A program made the translations under genes and the position numbers. Positions 15,818 through 25,929 of a stretch of 64,000 nt of DNA are shown piece by piece. Position 1 is the stretch's first letter, and each line of letters starts with the position of its first letter. The notes under the pieces were generated by a model. It was not told the origin of the DNA, searched no databases, and worked only from the letters and a program-made list of their open reading frames with translations. Source of the stretch: Taylorella asinigenitalis ATCC 700933 (GTDB taxonomy: Bacteria; Pseudomonadota; Gammaproteobacteria; Burkholderiales; Burkholderiaceae_B); NCBI RefSeq assembly GCF_000687755.1, contig NZ_JHXN01000001.1:329525-393524 (forward strand), read 5' to 3'.

Positions 15818-16153
15818 TTAGCGAACTTTTTCCGTTACTACAAAGCCGTCTGGAGATGAAACAGGCACAATTTGTTCTTTTCTATGAGTGTGCTCAAGGT
15901 CAGATTTCATAATCTGATTTTCTTTACGCAAGCGACTTAATTCTACGCCTCTGCTTAATTTAGTTGGCAATGTAAGTAAGTAAATTAAAACACCACCAAG
16001 TAGAAAACTTGTAAGGATTACAACAATTAATGGAACCTGTTTAAGCGATAGATTTCCATAGAAATTTATGTCTACAGGAGCGGTGTTTTTTATGGCTAAC
16101 AATATAACTAAAACAAAAAGAATAATGCGTATAGCCCAGACAACTATTTTCAT
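15818..16153 (-). CDS. lapA: LPS assembly protein A (DUF1049)
   Basis: A 111-residue inner-membrane protein with two helices (about 5-22 and 40-62) and a cytoplasmic coiled-coil-like tail (ELSRLRKENQIMKSDLEHT). The segment AIKNTAPVDINFYG followed by PLIVVILTSFLLGGVLIYL is the LapA/YciS signature. It works with LapB. A terminator after ihfB lies upstream, so lapAB-hldA-comEA may form a separate unit. Confidence 0.88.
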   Translation of the reverse strand: MKIVVWAIRIILFVLVILLAIKNTAPVDINFYGNLSLKQVPLIVVILTSFLLGGVLIYLLTLPTKLSRGVELSRLRKENQIMKSDLEHTHRKEQIVPVSSPDGFVVTEKVR

Positions 16154-16209
16154 ATAGACCTCAAAATTTCATTTTTCCATATTGTAAGACAAAAATTAGA
16201 GTAAAAAAA

Positions 16210-16232
16210 AGCCTGAACGTAATGTTCAGGCT
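16210..16232 (-). terminator. Intrinsic terminator after ihfB
   Basis: AGCCTGAAC (16210-16218), loop GTAAT, GTTCAGGCT (16224-16232). On the minus strand a run of eight T follows. It closes the rpsA-ihfB unit. Confidence 0.9.
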
Positions 16233-16248
16233 ACTAATAAAAGAAATA

Positions 16249-16578
16249 TTAAGAAAGAAAGCTATCTTCTGTAATTATTGGATTTAGCTCTTTCTTAAAG
16301 ACCTCATCTACCTTTTCTCGCAACTCTTTACCAGCTTTGAAGTGAGGCACTCGTTTACCGACGACCTCAACGACTTCCCCAGTCTTAGGATTGCGGCCCA
16401 CACGCGGAGCACGTTGTGACAATGAAAAACTACCGAACCCTCTTATCTCGATCCTTTGACCATCCGCTAAGGAATTAGTCATCGCATCAAGAATAGTTTT
16501 AACGGCTATATCCATGTCACGGGTTGCAAATTGTGGGTAAGTAGCAACCAGTGCATCAATAAGTTCAGATTTTGTCAC
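16249..16578 (-). CDS. ihfB: Integration host factor beta subunit
   Basis: A 109-residue DNA-bending protein. It has the HU/IHF fold with [26 protein letters not shown], whose beta-arm Pro intercalates into DNA. It partners IHF-alpha in nucleoid organisation and promoter architecture. The start is GTG, overlapping the rpsA stop by one base with no good ribosome binding site, so translation is probably coupled to rpsA. The C-terminal extension after [12 protein letters not shown] is slightly longer than in E. coli. Confidence 0.95.
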   Translation of the reverse strand: MTKSELIDALVATYPQFATRDMDIAVKTILDAMTNSLADGQRIEIRGFGSFSLSQRAPRVGRNPKTGEVVEVVGKRVPHFKAGKELREKVDEVFKKELNPIITEDSFLS

Positions 16579-18287
16579 TATTTATTATCTTTAGCTTGAT
16601 CTATTTTTGCTTTAAGAAGTGCACCAAGGCTTGTAGTTCCAGAAGATGAATCTTTAAGTGATTCAAGCTTTTCAGCTGTTTGAGCATTTTCGCGAGCTTT
16701 AATAGAAAGTTGGATTGAACGAGCTTTACGATCAATATTAATAATCATAGCTTCAACTTCATCACCTTCTTTCAGAACAGTAGTCGCGTCCTCGATGCGG
16801 CCATTTGAAATTTCAGATGCACGAAGGTATCCTTCAACATCAGAATCCAAGGTAACAGTAGCACCTTTAGGTTCTACAGATTTCACTACACCCTTAACTA
16901 GAGCAGATTTCTCATGAGTCGAGGTATACATAGTGAACGGATCACCTTCAAGTTGCTTGTGACCTAATGAGATACGTTCTTTTTCAGTATCGATGGCAAT
17001 AACAACGGCTTCAATCTCGTCGCCCTTGCTTAGTTTACGTACATAAACTTCACCTGGTTCATTCCAAGATAGATCAGATAGGTGAATTAGACCATCTATG
17101 CCACCTTCAAGACCAATGAATACACCAAAATCTGTTATAGATTTAATAGCACCTTTAATACGGTCACCGCGTTTATGTTTATTAGCGAATTCTTCCCATG
17201 GATTTGGTTGAACTTGTTTCATACCAAGAGAGATACGACGACGGTCTTCATCAATTTCAAGAACGCATACTTCAATCTCTTGACCTTGAGAAACTACTTT
17301 ACGAGGGTCGACATTTTTGTTTGTCCAATCCATCTCAGATACGTGAACAAGACCCTCAATACCAGTTTCAACTTCAACGAAAGCACCGTATTCTGTGATA
17401 TTTGTAACTTTACCAGTTAGTTTAGAATCTTTCGGATAACGAGTAGCTAAGCCAACCCATGGATCTTCGCCAAGTTGTTTAATACCGAGAGAAACGCGAT
17501 TTTTATCTTTATCGAATTTAAGAACTTTAGCTTCTACTTCTTGGCCAACGGTTAATACTTCTGATGGATGACGAACACGACGCCATGCCATATCAGTGAT
17601 ATGTAAAAGACCATCGATACCACCTAAGTCTACGAAGGCACCGTATTCAGTGATATTTTTAACAGTTCCTTTAACCACAGAACCTTCTTGAAGATTTTCA
17701 AGAAGTTTTTGAAGTTCTTCACCCATATTAGATTCAAGAACAGAACGGCGTGATAGAACTACGTTATTACGTTTACGGTCAAGTTTAATGACCTTAAACT
17801 CCATAGTTTTACCTTCAAAAGGAGTTGTGTCTTTAACTGGACGTACATCAACAAGAGAGCCAGGAAGGAATGCACGGATACCGTTAGTCATAACAGTTAA
17901 GCCGCCTTTAACTTTACCTGTGATAGTACCAGTAATAAGCTCACCAGAGTTAAGTGCTTCCTCCAGTTTAAGCCATGCAGCCAAACGTTTAGCACGATCA
18001 CGAGAAACAACAGTTTCACCAAAACCATTTTCTGGAGAGTCAACTGCAACTGAAACGAAGTCGCCTACTTCTACTTCAAGTTCACCCTGATCGTTAAGGA
18101 ATTCTTCACGTGGCACCATAGACTCAGATTTAAGTCCAGTGTTTACCACTACATGATTGTGTTCAATTCGAACAACTTCTGCGGTGATTACCTCACCTGA
18201 TTTGACTTCTTGCTGATTAGCGTTAGCGAACAGATCAGCAAAGCTTTCGCCCCCGAGGGCTTCTTGTAAGTTAAGATTTTGAGACAT
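16578..18287 (-). CDS. rpsA: 30S ribosomal protein S1
   Basis: A 569-residue protein made of six S1/OB-fold repeats. The later ones are clear at [60 protein letters not shown] and [15 protein letters not shown]. It binds mRNA and aids initiation. The start chosen is the ATG giving [16 protein letters not shown], because homologues begin close to the GESFADLF segment. The in-frame start 39 bases upstream is not needed. It lies downstream of cmk behind a short terminator and is cotranscribed with ihfB. Confidence 0.97.
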   Translation of the reverse strand: MSQNLNLQEALGGESFADLFANANQQEVKSGEVITAEVVRIEHNHVVVNTGLKSESMVPREEFLNDQGELEVEVGDFVSVAVDSPENGFGETVVSRDRAKRLAAWLKLEEALNSGELITGTITGKVKGGLTVMTNGIRAFLPGSLVDVRPVKDTTPFEGKTMEFKVIKLDRKRNNVVLSRRSVLESNMGEELQKLLENLQEGSVVKGTVKNITEYGAFVDLGGIDGLLHITDMAWRRVRHPSEVLTVGQEVEAKVLKFDKDKNRVSLGIKQLGEDPWVGLATRYPKDSKLTGKVTNITEYGAFVEVETGIEGLVHVSEMDWTNKNVDPRKVVSQGQEIEVCVLEIDEDRRRISLGMKQVQPNPWEEFANKHKRGDRIKGAIKSITDFGVFIGLEGGIDGLIHLSDLSWNEPGEVYVRKLSKGDEIEAVVIAIDTEKERISLGHKQLEGDPFTMYTSTHEKSALVKGVVKSVEPKGATVTLDSDVEGYLRASEISNGRIEDATTVLKEGDEVEAMIINIDRKARSIQLSIKARENAQTAEKLESLKDSSSGTTSLGALLKAKIDQAKDNK

Positions 18288-18368
18288 TAATAAATCCAAG
18301 AGATTAAACGGTTTGCCTAATCCCAAATATGCACACCAATTACTAAGTAACCAGTGGAGTTAAAAAAA

Positions 18369-18382
18369 CCCTATAAATAGGG
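18369..18382 (-). terminator. Short terminator between cmk and rpsA
   Basis: CCCTA (18369-18373), loop TAAA, TAGGG (18378-18382). Seven T follow on the minus strand. The 5-bp stem is weak, so readthrough into rpsA is likely. Confidence 0.6.
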
Positions 18383-18433
18383 CACTAAAAAAAGATTGAT
18401 ATTTTAATTAAAAATTTCTTGATAATCAAATAA

Positions 18434-19093
18434 TTAGGAGAATTTTTCTAAGATTTTCCATTTTTGTATTATGAAATTAACAACTTCATCAATACTCATT
18501 GAAGTAGTGTCAATGGTAATGGCATCTTTTGCAGCCACTAATGGGGCAATGCTTCTGTTTCTATCCTGTTCATCTCGCTTTCTCATATCATTCCTAATAG
18601 CATCAAGAGTGATATTCGGGTTTTTGTCTTTTATTTGATTGAATCTTCGAAGTGCTCTAGTTTCTATGTCAGAAATTAAAAATATCTTTAGGGGTGCCTG
18701 TGGAAATATAACTGTCCCCATATCTCGACCATCAGCAACTAGCCCCTTTTCCTTTAAAAAACTGTGTTGGAGATTTACTAACGCCTTCCTAACTTCTGGG
18801 ATTGTGGCGAGTTGAGCGGCAACATTGCCAACATGTTCTGTACGAATGGCATCAGTCACATTATTGGAATTAAGAAACACATGACCATCACAGAAATTAA
18901 TCTGCATATTTTTTATTACTGAGACTACATCCTGAATATTCTTTAAATCTGTACTTAAATTGAGGCATGCAAGGGCTGAGAGCCTATAAAGTGCACCAGA
19001 ATCCAACACATCCCAACCCAAAATTTCAGCAACTCTTTGACTAACAGTGCCTTTTCCAGAAGCACTTGGCCCATCAATAGTTATTAATTTCAT
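18434..19093 (-). CDS. cmk: Cytidylate kinase
   Basis: A 219-residue kinase converting CMP/dCMP to the diphosphate. The P-loop is near the start (ITIDGPSASGKGTVSQ), and DGRDMGTVIFPQA is the family nucleotide-binding segment. The ATG at 19093 was chosen because GGAAGGGA lies 8 bases upstream and the ATG overlaps the tyrA stop (ATGA). The usual betaproteobacterial order places aroA between tyrA and cmk; it is absent here. Confidence 0.95.
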   Translation of the reverse strand: MKLITIDGPSASGKGTVSQRVAEILGWDVLDSGALYRLSALACLNLSTDLKNIQDVVSVIKNMQINFCDGHVFLNSNNVTDAIRTEHVGNVAAQLATIPEVRKALVNLQHSFLKEKGLVADGRDMGTVIFPQAPLKIFLISDIETRALRRFNQIKDKNPNITLDAIRNDMRKRDEQDRNRSIAPLVAAKDAITIDTTSMSIDEVVNFIIQKWKILEKFS

Positions 19094-19962
19094 TCGATAA
19101 TTCCCTTCCAAGAATTACGCAACTCTGATGTTCTCTCAAGCCAATCCATAATCTTCACTTTATCCCCAGAATCAATAAGCTCTCGCATCATATTTAAATG
19201 AGTTTCAAAGTCACTAATTTGCTCCAAAAGCACATCACGATTACTAAGAAAAATATCGGTCCAAACTTGAGCCGATCCGCCTGCAATGCGGGAAAAATCA
19301 CGAAACCCCGTTCCGCCCAAATCGATATTGTCGCGAAAATGCACATTCTTAATTAAATATTCCATATATGAAGAGGCAATAAAATGAGGCAGATGGCTTA
19401 GGGCAGAAAATATTTTATCGTGCTGCTCGAAGCTAGTCATTAAATTTACTTTTGCCCCAAGCAAATCCCACAATTTTTTAACAAACTCAAGGCGTTCAGA
19501 GGGAGTCTCATTAAAAGGCGTAATCACTATATTGCGGTTTACAAATAAATTAGGATTCGCAGAATGAGGGCCATTCGTATGCCATCCAGCTATTGGATGA
19601 CATGGCACAAAGCATGATTTTAGATGGGGAAAATTCTGATGCGTATAAGTGATAATTTCTGCCTTTGTACTTCCTACATCTATGACCGTTGCATTTGGGT
19701 TCAAATTATATGCTAGCTGCTTAAAAACATTAATAATCGCCTTTGTCGGAGTGGCAATGATTACGAAATCGCACTTCTGAGCTATTTCATCTATAGTAGA
19801 TTTTTCATCCACCCACCCTTCTTTGATGGCATAGTCAATATTCTCACTATTAGTGTCGTAAGCATACACACGAGAGACTAAATCTTTCTTTGATAGACCC
19901 AAAAGAACTGAGGTACCAATCAGCCCGACACCAATTAATCCTAAGTTCTTAATCTTAGTCAT
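19090..19962 (-). CDS. tyrA: Prephenate dehydrogenase
   Basis: A 290-residue NAD(P)-dependent enzyme of tyrosine synthesis, converting prephenate to 4-hydroxyphenylpyruvate. The Rossmann start is LGLIGVGLIGTSVLLGL. HPIAGWHTNGPHSANPNLF carries the substrate-binding His residues, and GGTGFRDFSRIAGG is a conserved TyrA segment. There is no fused chorismate mutase or ACT domain. It lies one base after pheA and overlaps cmk by 4 bases, within a gyrA-serC-pheA-tyrA-cmk unit. Confidence 0.94.
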   Translation of the reverse strand: MTKIKNLGLIGVGLIGTSVLLGLSKKDLVSRVYAYDTNSENIDYAIKEGWVDEKSTIDEIAQKCDFVIIATPTKAIINVFKQLAYNLNPNATVIDVGSTKAEIITYTHQNFPHLKSCFVPCHPIAGWHTNGPHSANPNLFVNRNIVITPFNETPSERLEFVKKLWDLLGAKVNLMTSFEQHDKIFSALSHLPHFIASSYMEYLIKNVHFRDNIDLGGTGFRDFSRIAGGSAQVWTDIFLSNRDVLLEQISDFETHLNMMRELIDSGDKVKIMDWLERTSELRNSWKGIIE

Positions 19963-19963
19963 A

Positions 19964-21058
19964 TCATGAACTAGCCTTTGGATACGAGCCCAGCACTTTC
20001 ACAAATGGTGCTTTGCTTTTTAGAAGATCTAATGCTTGAGAGACATTTGCCTCTTGTGCATGCCCTAAAAGATCGACATAAAAATAATATTCCCATTCTC
20101 CATTTTTAAATGGGCGAGATTCTAATCTACTCATAGATACGCCGTATTGGGCAAACGGAAATAGCAGGTTATATACGCTTCCTGCTTCATTAGAGGCCGC
20201 AAAAATTAAGCTTGTTTTATCATTATTACTTGGTTTGGGTGCAATATGCCCTATGCCTACAAACCTAGTTTTATTGCTTGTAGAATCTTGTATTCCTGTG
20301 GCAATGCATTTGAGTCCATAAATTTCCGCAGCACTCTCACTAGCAATTGCTAGTGCCGCAGAATCTGCCGATGCCTGCATGGCCGCTTCTGAATTGCTTT
20401 TTGCCGTAATTATCTCAATATTAGGCAAGTTCTGTATTAGCCATTTATGACATTGCCCGCGAGTCTGAGGATGAACATAAAGTTTTTTTGCATCACTCAT
20501 TTGGCCATTTTTATGCAGTAAACAATGTTTTACTTCCACATTACATTCACTATGAATTTTTAATTTAGAAGTCAAAAACAAATCTTGTGTGCTATTTACC
20601 ATTCCCTCGGTAGAATTTTCAACTGGTACGACTCCAACATCTGCCTCTTTTGATTCTACTGCTTTAAAAACTTCCTCAAATGTAGTGCATGGCTTTTTGT
20701 CGATATAGTGGCCATAAAGTTTGTAAGCCGCTTCTTCAGAAAATGAGCCGCTGGGGCCGAGATATGCAACGGTCAATTTTTTTTCTAAACCACGACAAGC
20801 AGAAATTATCTCAGTCCATACACTTTGCACCGCTATAGAAGGAAAAACCTTAGCTTTCTCCGATAAAGACTTAAAAATCTTAGCCTCACGTTCAGGTTTA
20901 AGTACATCCGTATCAGAGCCGTGAGTTTTCTTAATTTCCCCTACTTCTATAGCTAAACTAGCACGCCTATCAAGCAACTCCAAAATAGCACAATCAACTT
21001 CGTCGATTTGCTGACGAAGCGGCTCTAAGCGGAGAGCTAGTTCATCTTGTTTATCCAT
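19964..21058 (-). CDS. pheA: Chorismate mutase/prephenate dehydratase (P-protein)
   Basis: A 364-residue bifunctional enzyme of phenylalanine synthesis. Residues 1-90 form an AroQ chorismate mutase (LRQQIDEVDCAILELLDRRASLA). Residues 95-275 form prephenate dehydratase, starting VAYLGPSGSFSEEAA and containing the catalytic TRFVGIG. The C-terminal ACT domain (from about 280) includes SRLESRPFKNGEWEYYFYVD, which normally binds phenylalanine for feedback control. It overlaps serC by 8 bases. Confidence 0.95.
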   Translation of the reverse strand: MDKQDELALRLEPLRQQIDEVDCAILELLDRRASLAIEVGEIKKTHGSDTDVLKPEREAKIFKSLSEKAKVFPSIAVQSVWTEIISACRGLEKKLTVAYLGPSGSFSEEAAYKLYGHYIDKKPCTTFEEVFKAVESKEADVGVVPVENSTEGMVNSTQDLFLTSKLKIHSECNVEVKHCLLHKNGQMSDAKKLYVHPQTRGQCHKWLIQNLPNIEIITAKSNSEAAMQASADSAALAIASESAAEIYGLKCIATGIQDSTSNKTRFVGIGHIAPKPSNNDKTSLIFAASNEAGSVYNLLFPFAQYGVSMSRLESRPFKNGEWEYYFYVDLLGHAQEANVSQALDLLKSKAPFVKVLGSYPKASS

Positions 21059-22181
21059 GTTGAGCTACAAAGCTGTCCATAAATTCAGCCAGTTCGCGAA
21101 CACCTTCAATAGGCATTGCGTTATAAATTGAAGCCCTAATTCCACCTACCGATTTATGCCCTTTCAATCCTAAAAGACCATTCGCTTTAGTTTCTTTTAA
21201 AAATAAATTGTGAAGCTCTTCTGATGGCAATGTAAATGTCACATTCATATCAGATCTATATTTCGGCTGAATCTCGTTTTTATAAAACCCTTGAGATTTA
21301 TCGATTAATTCATATAAGGATCGGGCCTTAGCTAGATTTTGCTCGTGAATAGGCATTAATCCACCTTTTGAACGCAACCATTTAAGTACTAAACCGCAAA
21401 TATATACGTTATAAGCTGGAGGGGTATTAAAGCCAGAATTACCTCCTTTTACGTTTTCGTAATTAAATACGGAAGGACAAATATCTTTAGTAAACCCAAT
21501 CAAATCATCTCTAACAATAACAACAGTTACACCCGCAGGGCCGAGATTTTTTTGAGCTCCTGCATATATCAAGCCTACACCATCAAAATTTATAGGTCTA
21601 GATAGAATATGAGAGGACATATCAATAACCATAGGTACGTCAGGAGCCCCTAGATTGGCCATATTCGGCAAATCTTTCATCTCTAAACCACTTATAGTTT
21701 CATTAGAACAAAAATGAACATATGATGAGTCTGGATTAATTTTCCAGTCAGAAACTTCTGGCATCCACATTCCTGATTTATACAAAACGCCGTCTATTTC
21801 TTTTTCCACTTGATTGCTTGCGGCTACCTGAACATCTGCAAATCTTTGTGATTCTTTATGAGATTTTATAGACCAAGTACCAGTGAGCACATAATCGGCC
21901 TTTTGGGCTTCACGACTAGCTATTAAATTAATAGGCACCAATGCATTTTGAGCAGTAGCTCCTCCATGCATAAATAAAATCGAATATCCATCGGGAACAG
22001 CAAACAAATCCCTAAAATCTGTCAATGCATCTGACAAAATTTGCTCGTATTCTGGAGATCTGTGGCTCATTTCCATAACAGAGATACCACTAGAATTCCA
22101 ATCGAGCATTTCAGATGCAGCTTGTTCTAATACTGGACGTGGAAGTTTTGCTGGACCAGCAGAAAAATTCCAAACACTCAT
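21051..22181 (-). CDS. serC: Phosphoserine aminotransferase
   Basis: A 376-residue PLP enzyme that makes phosphoserine for serine and also serves pyridoxine synthesis. The start [21 protein letters not shown] is typical. The PLP lysine lies in IYAGAQKNLGPAGVTVVIV (about 197), and the C-terminus has GHKSVGGIRASIYNAMP. Length is normal. The ATG overlaps the gyrA stop by one base, and the stop region overlaps pheA. Confidence 0.96.
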   Translation of the reverse strand: MSVWNFSAGPAKLPRPVLEQAASEMLDWNSSGISVMEMSHRSPEYEQILSDALTDFRDLFAVPDGYSILFMHGGATAQNALVPINLIASREAQKADYVLTGTWSIKSHKESQRFADVQVAASNQVEKEIDGVLYKSGMWMPEVSDWKINPDSSYVHFCSNETISGLEMKDLPNMANLGAPDVPMVIDMSSHILSRPINFDGVGLIYAGAQKNLGPAGVTVVIVRDDLIGFTKDICPSVFNYENVKGGNSGFNTPPAYNVYICGLVLKWLRSKGGLMPIHEQNLAKARSLYELIDKSQGFYKNEIQPKYRSDMNVTFTLPSEELHNLFLKETKANGLLGLKGHKSVGGIRASIYNAMPIEGVRELAEFMDSFVAQHG

Positions 22182-24865
22182 TATTCATCTCCCTCAGAAT
22201 TACTAGCTGGATTCTCACTATCTTGCGAATCAGCTTCCACTTCAGATGACTGTGGCAATGCTTCCTCATCCTCAGTCTCCTGTTGTCCTAAATCGCCTTC
22301 CGTAACAGTTTCTACAACTCTCTGAACTCCAGAAAGTTTCGTACCTTGATCCACTCTAATTAAAGTCACACCTTGAGTAGCCCTGCCCATTTCACGAATC
22401 TGCTCAACCTTAGTTCTAACCACTATACCATCAGTGGTAATCAGCATTATCTCATCTTCAGGTTGAACTAATACAGCAGCTACAACTTTACCGTTTCTAT
22501 CACTGGTCTGAATCGCAATCATACCTTTAGTTCCACGACCATGACGCGTATAATCTGTAACAGCTGTCCTTTTACCATATCCATTTTCAGTGGCAGTTAA
22601 GACACTTGCCTGTTCATCTTTCGAGACAATAAGTGAAATAATTTTTTGTCCCTCTTCCAATCTCATGCCAAGCACACCTCGCGATGACCTGCCCGTAGCC
22701 CTAACAGACGATTCATCAAAACGCACAGCTTTGCCCGCATCAGAGAACAACATAATGTCACTTTTACCGTCTGTTAATTCAGCCCCAACTAAGTAGTCAT
22801 CATCATCCAAAGTGACAGCTATAACAGCCATCTTACGAGTGCTTGAATATTGAGATAGAGCGGTTTTCTTAACTATGCCCTTAGCTGTAGCTAAGAAAAT
22901 AAATTGATCATCTGAGAATTGTTTAATTGGCAATACTACCGTTATCCTTTCATTTTCCTGTAAATCAAAAAGATTAACGATAGGTTTCCCCTTGGACGTA
23001 CGCGTCCCTTGAGGTACCTCCCATACTTTAAGCCTATGTAAACGACCTAAACTTGAAAAACATAAAACATAATCGTGTGTATTAGCGATAAACAGCTGTT
23101 GGATATAATCATCATCTTTCATCTCGGTAGCTTTTTTGCCGCGACCACCCCGATTTTGTGCTTGATACTCAGATAATGGTTGGCTCTTTATATAACCTTC
23201 CTTGGATAGAGTAACAACCATATCCATAGGAGTAATTAAATCTTCGGTTTCAAATTCAGCAGCTTGATATTCGATTTGAGAGCGACGAGTATCCTTTAGA
23301 GTGTACTCATTTTTGATGGCAATGAGTTCCTCTCCGATAATTGTAGTTATCCTCTCAGGCTTAGCTAGAATATCTAAAAGATCCGTAATAGCCTCCATCG
23401 CAGCCTCATAGCTAGAAATAATTTTCTCTTGCTCTAAGCCTGTAAGTCGACGCAAGTTCATATTAAGAATTTCACGTGTTTGCTCATAACTTAAATAATA
23501 CAATCCGTCTTCTCGCAAACCATATTCTTCAGGCAACCCCTCAGGTCTATAGGCTTTAAAGCCACCCAATGTTTGATCTTCATCCACTCTAGATAGCAAG
23601 CTTTTGACTAAAGACGAATCCCACCCTTTACTCATTAAGCGCTCAAGGGCCTCGTCTGGAGAAGCAGATGATTTAATTGTTTGGATAAATTCATCTATAT
23701 TAGCCAGTGCAACAGCTAAGCCTTCTAACTTATGTCCCTCTTCTCTAGCCTTTCTTAATTCATAAACAGTTCTTCGGGTAATAACTTCACGACGATGCTG
23801 CAAGAAATAGACTACAAGTTCTTTAAGATTTAGAAGTTTAGGTTGGCCATTAACCAAAGCTACCAAGTTCATACCAAAAGTATCTTGTAGCTGAGTTAAC
23901 TTAAACAGGTTATTGAGGATAACATCAGCCACCTCTCCACGTTTAAGCTCAATAACTAGTCTCATTCCATCTTTATCTGACTCATCTCTAATATCGGAGA
24001 TGCCTTCAATTTTCTTTCCATTAACTAGTTCGGCTATTTTCTCTTGGAGAGTTTTTTTGTTTACTTGATAAGGAATTTCATCTACAACAATAGCTTGTCT
24101 ATTGCCTTTTTCAAAATCCTCTATATGAGTTTTGGCTCTCATGACTACACGACCACGTCCTGTACGATAGCCTTCACGAACACCACTATACCCATAAATA
24201 ATTCCGCCCGTAGGAAAATCAGGGGCTGGAATATATTCAATTAATTCGTCAATTGAGCAATCAGGATTTTTAAGACAATATAGACATCCATCAATTACTT
24301 CAGATAGATTATGTGGAGGAATGTTAGTAGCCATCCCGACTGCAATCCCAGAACTGCCATTAATAAGTAGGTTTGGTATCCTAGTTGGCAATATTTTCGG
24401 TTCGAACTCACTACCATCATAGTTTGGCCCAAAATCTACAGTTTCTTTTTCCAGATCTGATAGCATCTCATGAGCAATCTTCTCGAGGCGAATTTCCGTA
24501 TAACGCATGGCAGCCGCACCATCACCGTCAATTGACCCAAAATTACCCTGTCCATCAACAAGCATATATCTCATTGAGAAATCTTGAGCCATTCTAACTA
24601 TAGTGTCATAGACAGCAGAATCACCGTGAGGATGGTATTTACCAATCACATCACCCACAATACGGGCTGATTTTTTATAGGGCTTATTCCAACTATTAGA
24701 TAGTTCGTGCATAGCATAAAGAACACGACGGTGAACAGGTTTTAAACCGTCCCTAACATCAGGCAATGCTCTGCCTACTATTACACTCATTGAATAACTT
24801 AGGTAACTACGACGCATCTCCTCTTCAAGAGATACAGGGAGGGTTTCCTTTGCGAAAGAATCCAT
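22181..24865 (-). CDS. gyrA: DNA gyrase subunit A
   Basis: An 894-residue type II topoisomerase subunit. The catalytic Tyr lies in [14 protein letters not shown] (about 122). The quinolone-resistance region contains [19 protein letters not shown], with Ser and Asp at wild-type-like positions (GDSAVYD). The C-terminal beta-pinwheel has a GyrA box, QNRGGRGK (about 560). The tail is acidic ([16 protein letters not shown]). It is the first gene of the serC-pheA-tyrA-cmk unit. An extended -10-like TGCTAAAAT lies about 40 bases upstream (rc of 24902-24910). Confidence 0.97.
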   Translation of the reverse strand: MDSFAKETLPVSLEEEMRRSYLSYSMSVIVGRALPDVRDGLKPVHRRVLYAMHELSNSWNKPYKKSARIVGDVIGKYHPHGDSAVYDTIVRMAQDFSMRYMLVDGQGNFGSIDGDGAAAMRYTEIRLEKIAHEMLSDLEKETVDFGPNYDGSEFEPKILPTRIPNLLINGSSGIAVGMATNIPPHNLSEVIDGCLYCLKNPDCSIDELIEYIPAPDFPTGGIIYGYSGVREGYRTGRGRVVMRAKTHIEDFEKGNRQAIVVDEIPYQVNKKTLQEKIAELVNGKKIEGISDIRDESDKDGMRLVIELKRGEVADVILNNLFKLTQLQDTFGMNLVALVNGQPKLLNLKELVVYFLQHRREVITRRTVYELRKAREEGHKLEGLAVALANIDEFIQTIKSSASPDEALERLMSKGWDSSLVKSLLSRVDEDQTLGGFKAYRPEGLPEEYGLREDGLYYLSYEQTREILNMNLRRLTGLEQEKIISSYEAAMEAITDLLDILAKPERITTIIGEELIAIKNEYTLKDTRRSQIEYQAAEFETEDLITPMDMVVTLSKEGYIKSQPLSEYQAQNRGGRGKKATEMKDDDYIQQLFIANTHDYVLCFSSLGRLHRLKVWEVPQGTRTSKGKPIVNLFDLQENERITVVLPIKQFSDDQFIFLATAKGIVKKTALSQYSSTRKMAVIAVTLDDDDYLVGAELTDGKSDIMLFSDAGKAVRFDESSVRATGRSSRGVLGMRLEEGQKIISLIVSKDEQASVLTATENGYGKRTAVTDYTRHGRGTKGMIAIQTSDRNGKVVAAVLVQPEDEIMLITTDGIVVRTKVEQIREMGRATQGVTLIRVDQGTKLSGVQRVVETVTEGDLGQQETEDEEALPQSSEVEADSQDSENPASNSEGDE
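22253..22261 (+). repeat. TGGCAATGC word, extended form, in gyrA tail
   Basis: The plus strand reads CTGTGGCAATGCTTCCTC, the longest match shared with the 38112 copy (GTGGCAATGCTTCCTC). It encodes Glu-Ala-Leu-Pro in the acidic GyrA tail, a region under little sequence constraint, which argues that the word itself is favoured. Confidence 0.6.
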
Positions 24866-25289
24866 TTATTTCACTTTTTTATTTATTTTGCTTAACTTGG
24901 AATTTTAGCATTTGAGGGGTGTTTCAATACAGTTTCGTTTCAAGTTACAAATAAACTTAAGAAATTGCTTTAACTTGTGTTTCTAAACGTAAATTTTTAA
25001 GCGGAATTCACTTGTTTTGATCGATAATTCAGTCACATAAATGTATGAAATATGCAACTATTGTTCAAAAAAAACGACACTTTTTTGCAATGTATCCTTA
25101 TTTTGACCTACAAAAATAACAATATTTGCCTAAATAACGTAATATTAACTACGGAAATAAGGGAAAAACCGTCAAAAGGTTTTGAATATGACCGTAATGA
25201 TTGGTATACTATCCCTGAATTTTAATTATGTGGCGTCACGCGCTGCGAATCTTTTTTTAGCACATTTAGCTCTTCGAGGAGAAATATAA
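24866..25289. other. Divergent intergenic region between gyrA and ompA
   Basis: 424 bases without a gene, AT-rich throughout. The left end holds the probable gyrA promoter (TGCTAAAAT on minus, 24902-24910). The right end holds the ompA promoter and a 5' leader of about 70 nt ending in GAGGAG before the ATG. The middle (about 24960-25170) has A/T tracts but no repeat, hairpin or ORF I can support. Confidence 0.7.
25182..25210 (+). promoter_or_regulatory. ompA sigma-70 promoter
   Basis: TTGAAT (25182-25187), a 17-base spacer and TATACT (25205-25210). The predicted start is near 25217, leaving a leader of about 70 nt. This is one of the best promoter matches in the window, as expected for an abundant porin-like protein. 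Confidence 0.75.
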
Positions 25290-25859
25290 ATGACCTCTAA
25301 ATTCGCTCTAGCAATTGCTTTTGCTTTCTCAGCTGGCGTTGCATCAGCTCAAACAGTAGATAACTGGGTTAGTGACTTCGGTGACCCTGTAGTAAATGAC
25401 TTCGGTGATTGCTGGCAGAATGACTTCTGGACTCCTGCAACTGCACTTCCTGAGTGTGGTGGCACAGTAGCAGTAGCTGCTGACGGTACTCCACTTCCTA
25501 TTACAGCAAACAAAGTTACTTTCAATGCAGATACTTTCTTTGATTTCGACAAATCAAATCTTAAACCTGAAGGTCGTGCTGTTCTAGATCAAATCGCTGA
25601 ACAAGTAACTCATTTAACTCTTGAATCATTGATTACTGTTGGTCACACTGACTCTATCGGTACTCAAGCATATAACCAAAAACTTTCTGAACGCCGTGCA
25701 GCTACAGTTAAAAACTACCTTGTAAACAAAGGTATCCCAGCTGAACAAATCATCGCTTCTGGTCGCGGTGAACTTCAACCTGTAGCAGATAACCGCACTC
25801 GTGAAGGTCGTGCTCAAAACCGTCGCGTAGATATCGAGATGGTTGGTACACCTAAATAA
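25290..25859 (+). CDS. ompA: OmpA-family outer membrane protein (short, barrel-less form)
   Basis: A 189-residue exported protein. A signal peptide (about 1-20, ending ASAQ) precedes a short Trp/Asp-rich segment (WVSDFGDPVVNDFGDCWQND) containing the DFWTPATALPECGG motif of Bordetella-type OmpA. The C-terminal OmpA/MotB peptidoglycan-binding domain (about 75-185) has FDFDKSNLKPEGRAVLD and NQKLSERRAATVKNYL. The large N-terminal barrel of enteric OmpA is absent, which is normal for this lineage. Codon choice looks optimised for high expression. The GAGGAG ribosome binding site is strong. A long hairpin follows the stop. Confidence 0.93.
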   Translation: MTSKFALAIAFAFSAGVASAQTVDNWVSDFGDPVVNDFGDCWQNDFWTPATALPECGGTVAVAADGTPLPITANKVTFNADTFFDFDKSNLKPEGRAVLDQIAEQVTHLTLESLITVGHTDSIGTQAYNQKLSERRAATVKNYLVNKGIPAEQIIASGRGELQPVADNRTREGRAQNRRVDIEMVGTPK

Positions 25860-25881
25860 TTTCTAAACTAGATATTATTTA

Positions 25882-25919
25882 AAAATGAATATGGCTCCAG
25901 TTAGGGGCCATTTTCATTT
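25882..25919 (+). terminator. Terminator after ompA
   Basis: A near-perfect 16-bp stem between AAATGAATATGGCTCC (from 25883) and GGGGCCATTTTCATTT (25904-25919), followed by CTTT. The T-run is modest and ubiG begins 10 bases later, so some readthrough is likely. Confidence 0.6.
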
Positions 25920-25929
25920 CTTTAAAACT

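Noticed and set aside
17175..17420. Overlapping plus-strand frames across rpsA
   Set aside because: They mirror the repeated S1 domains and have no independent support.
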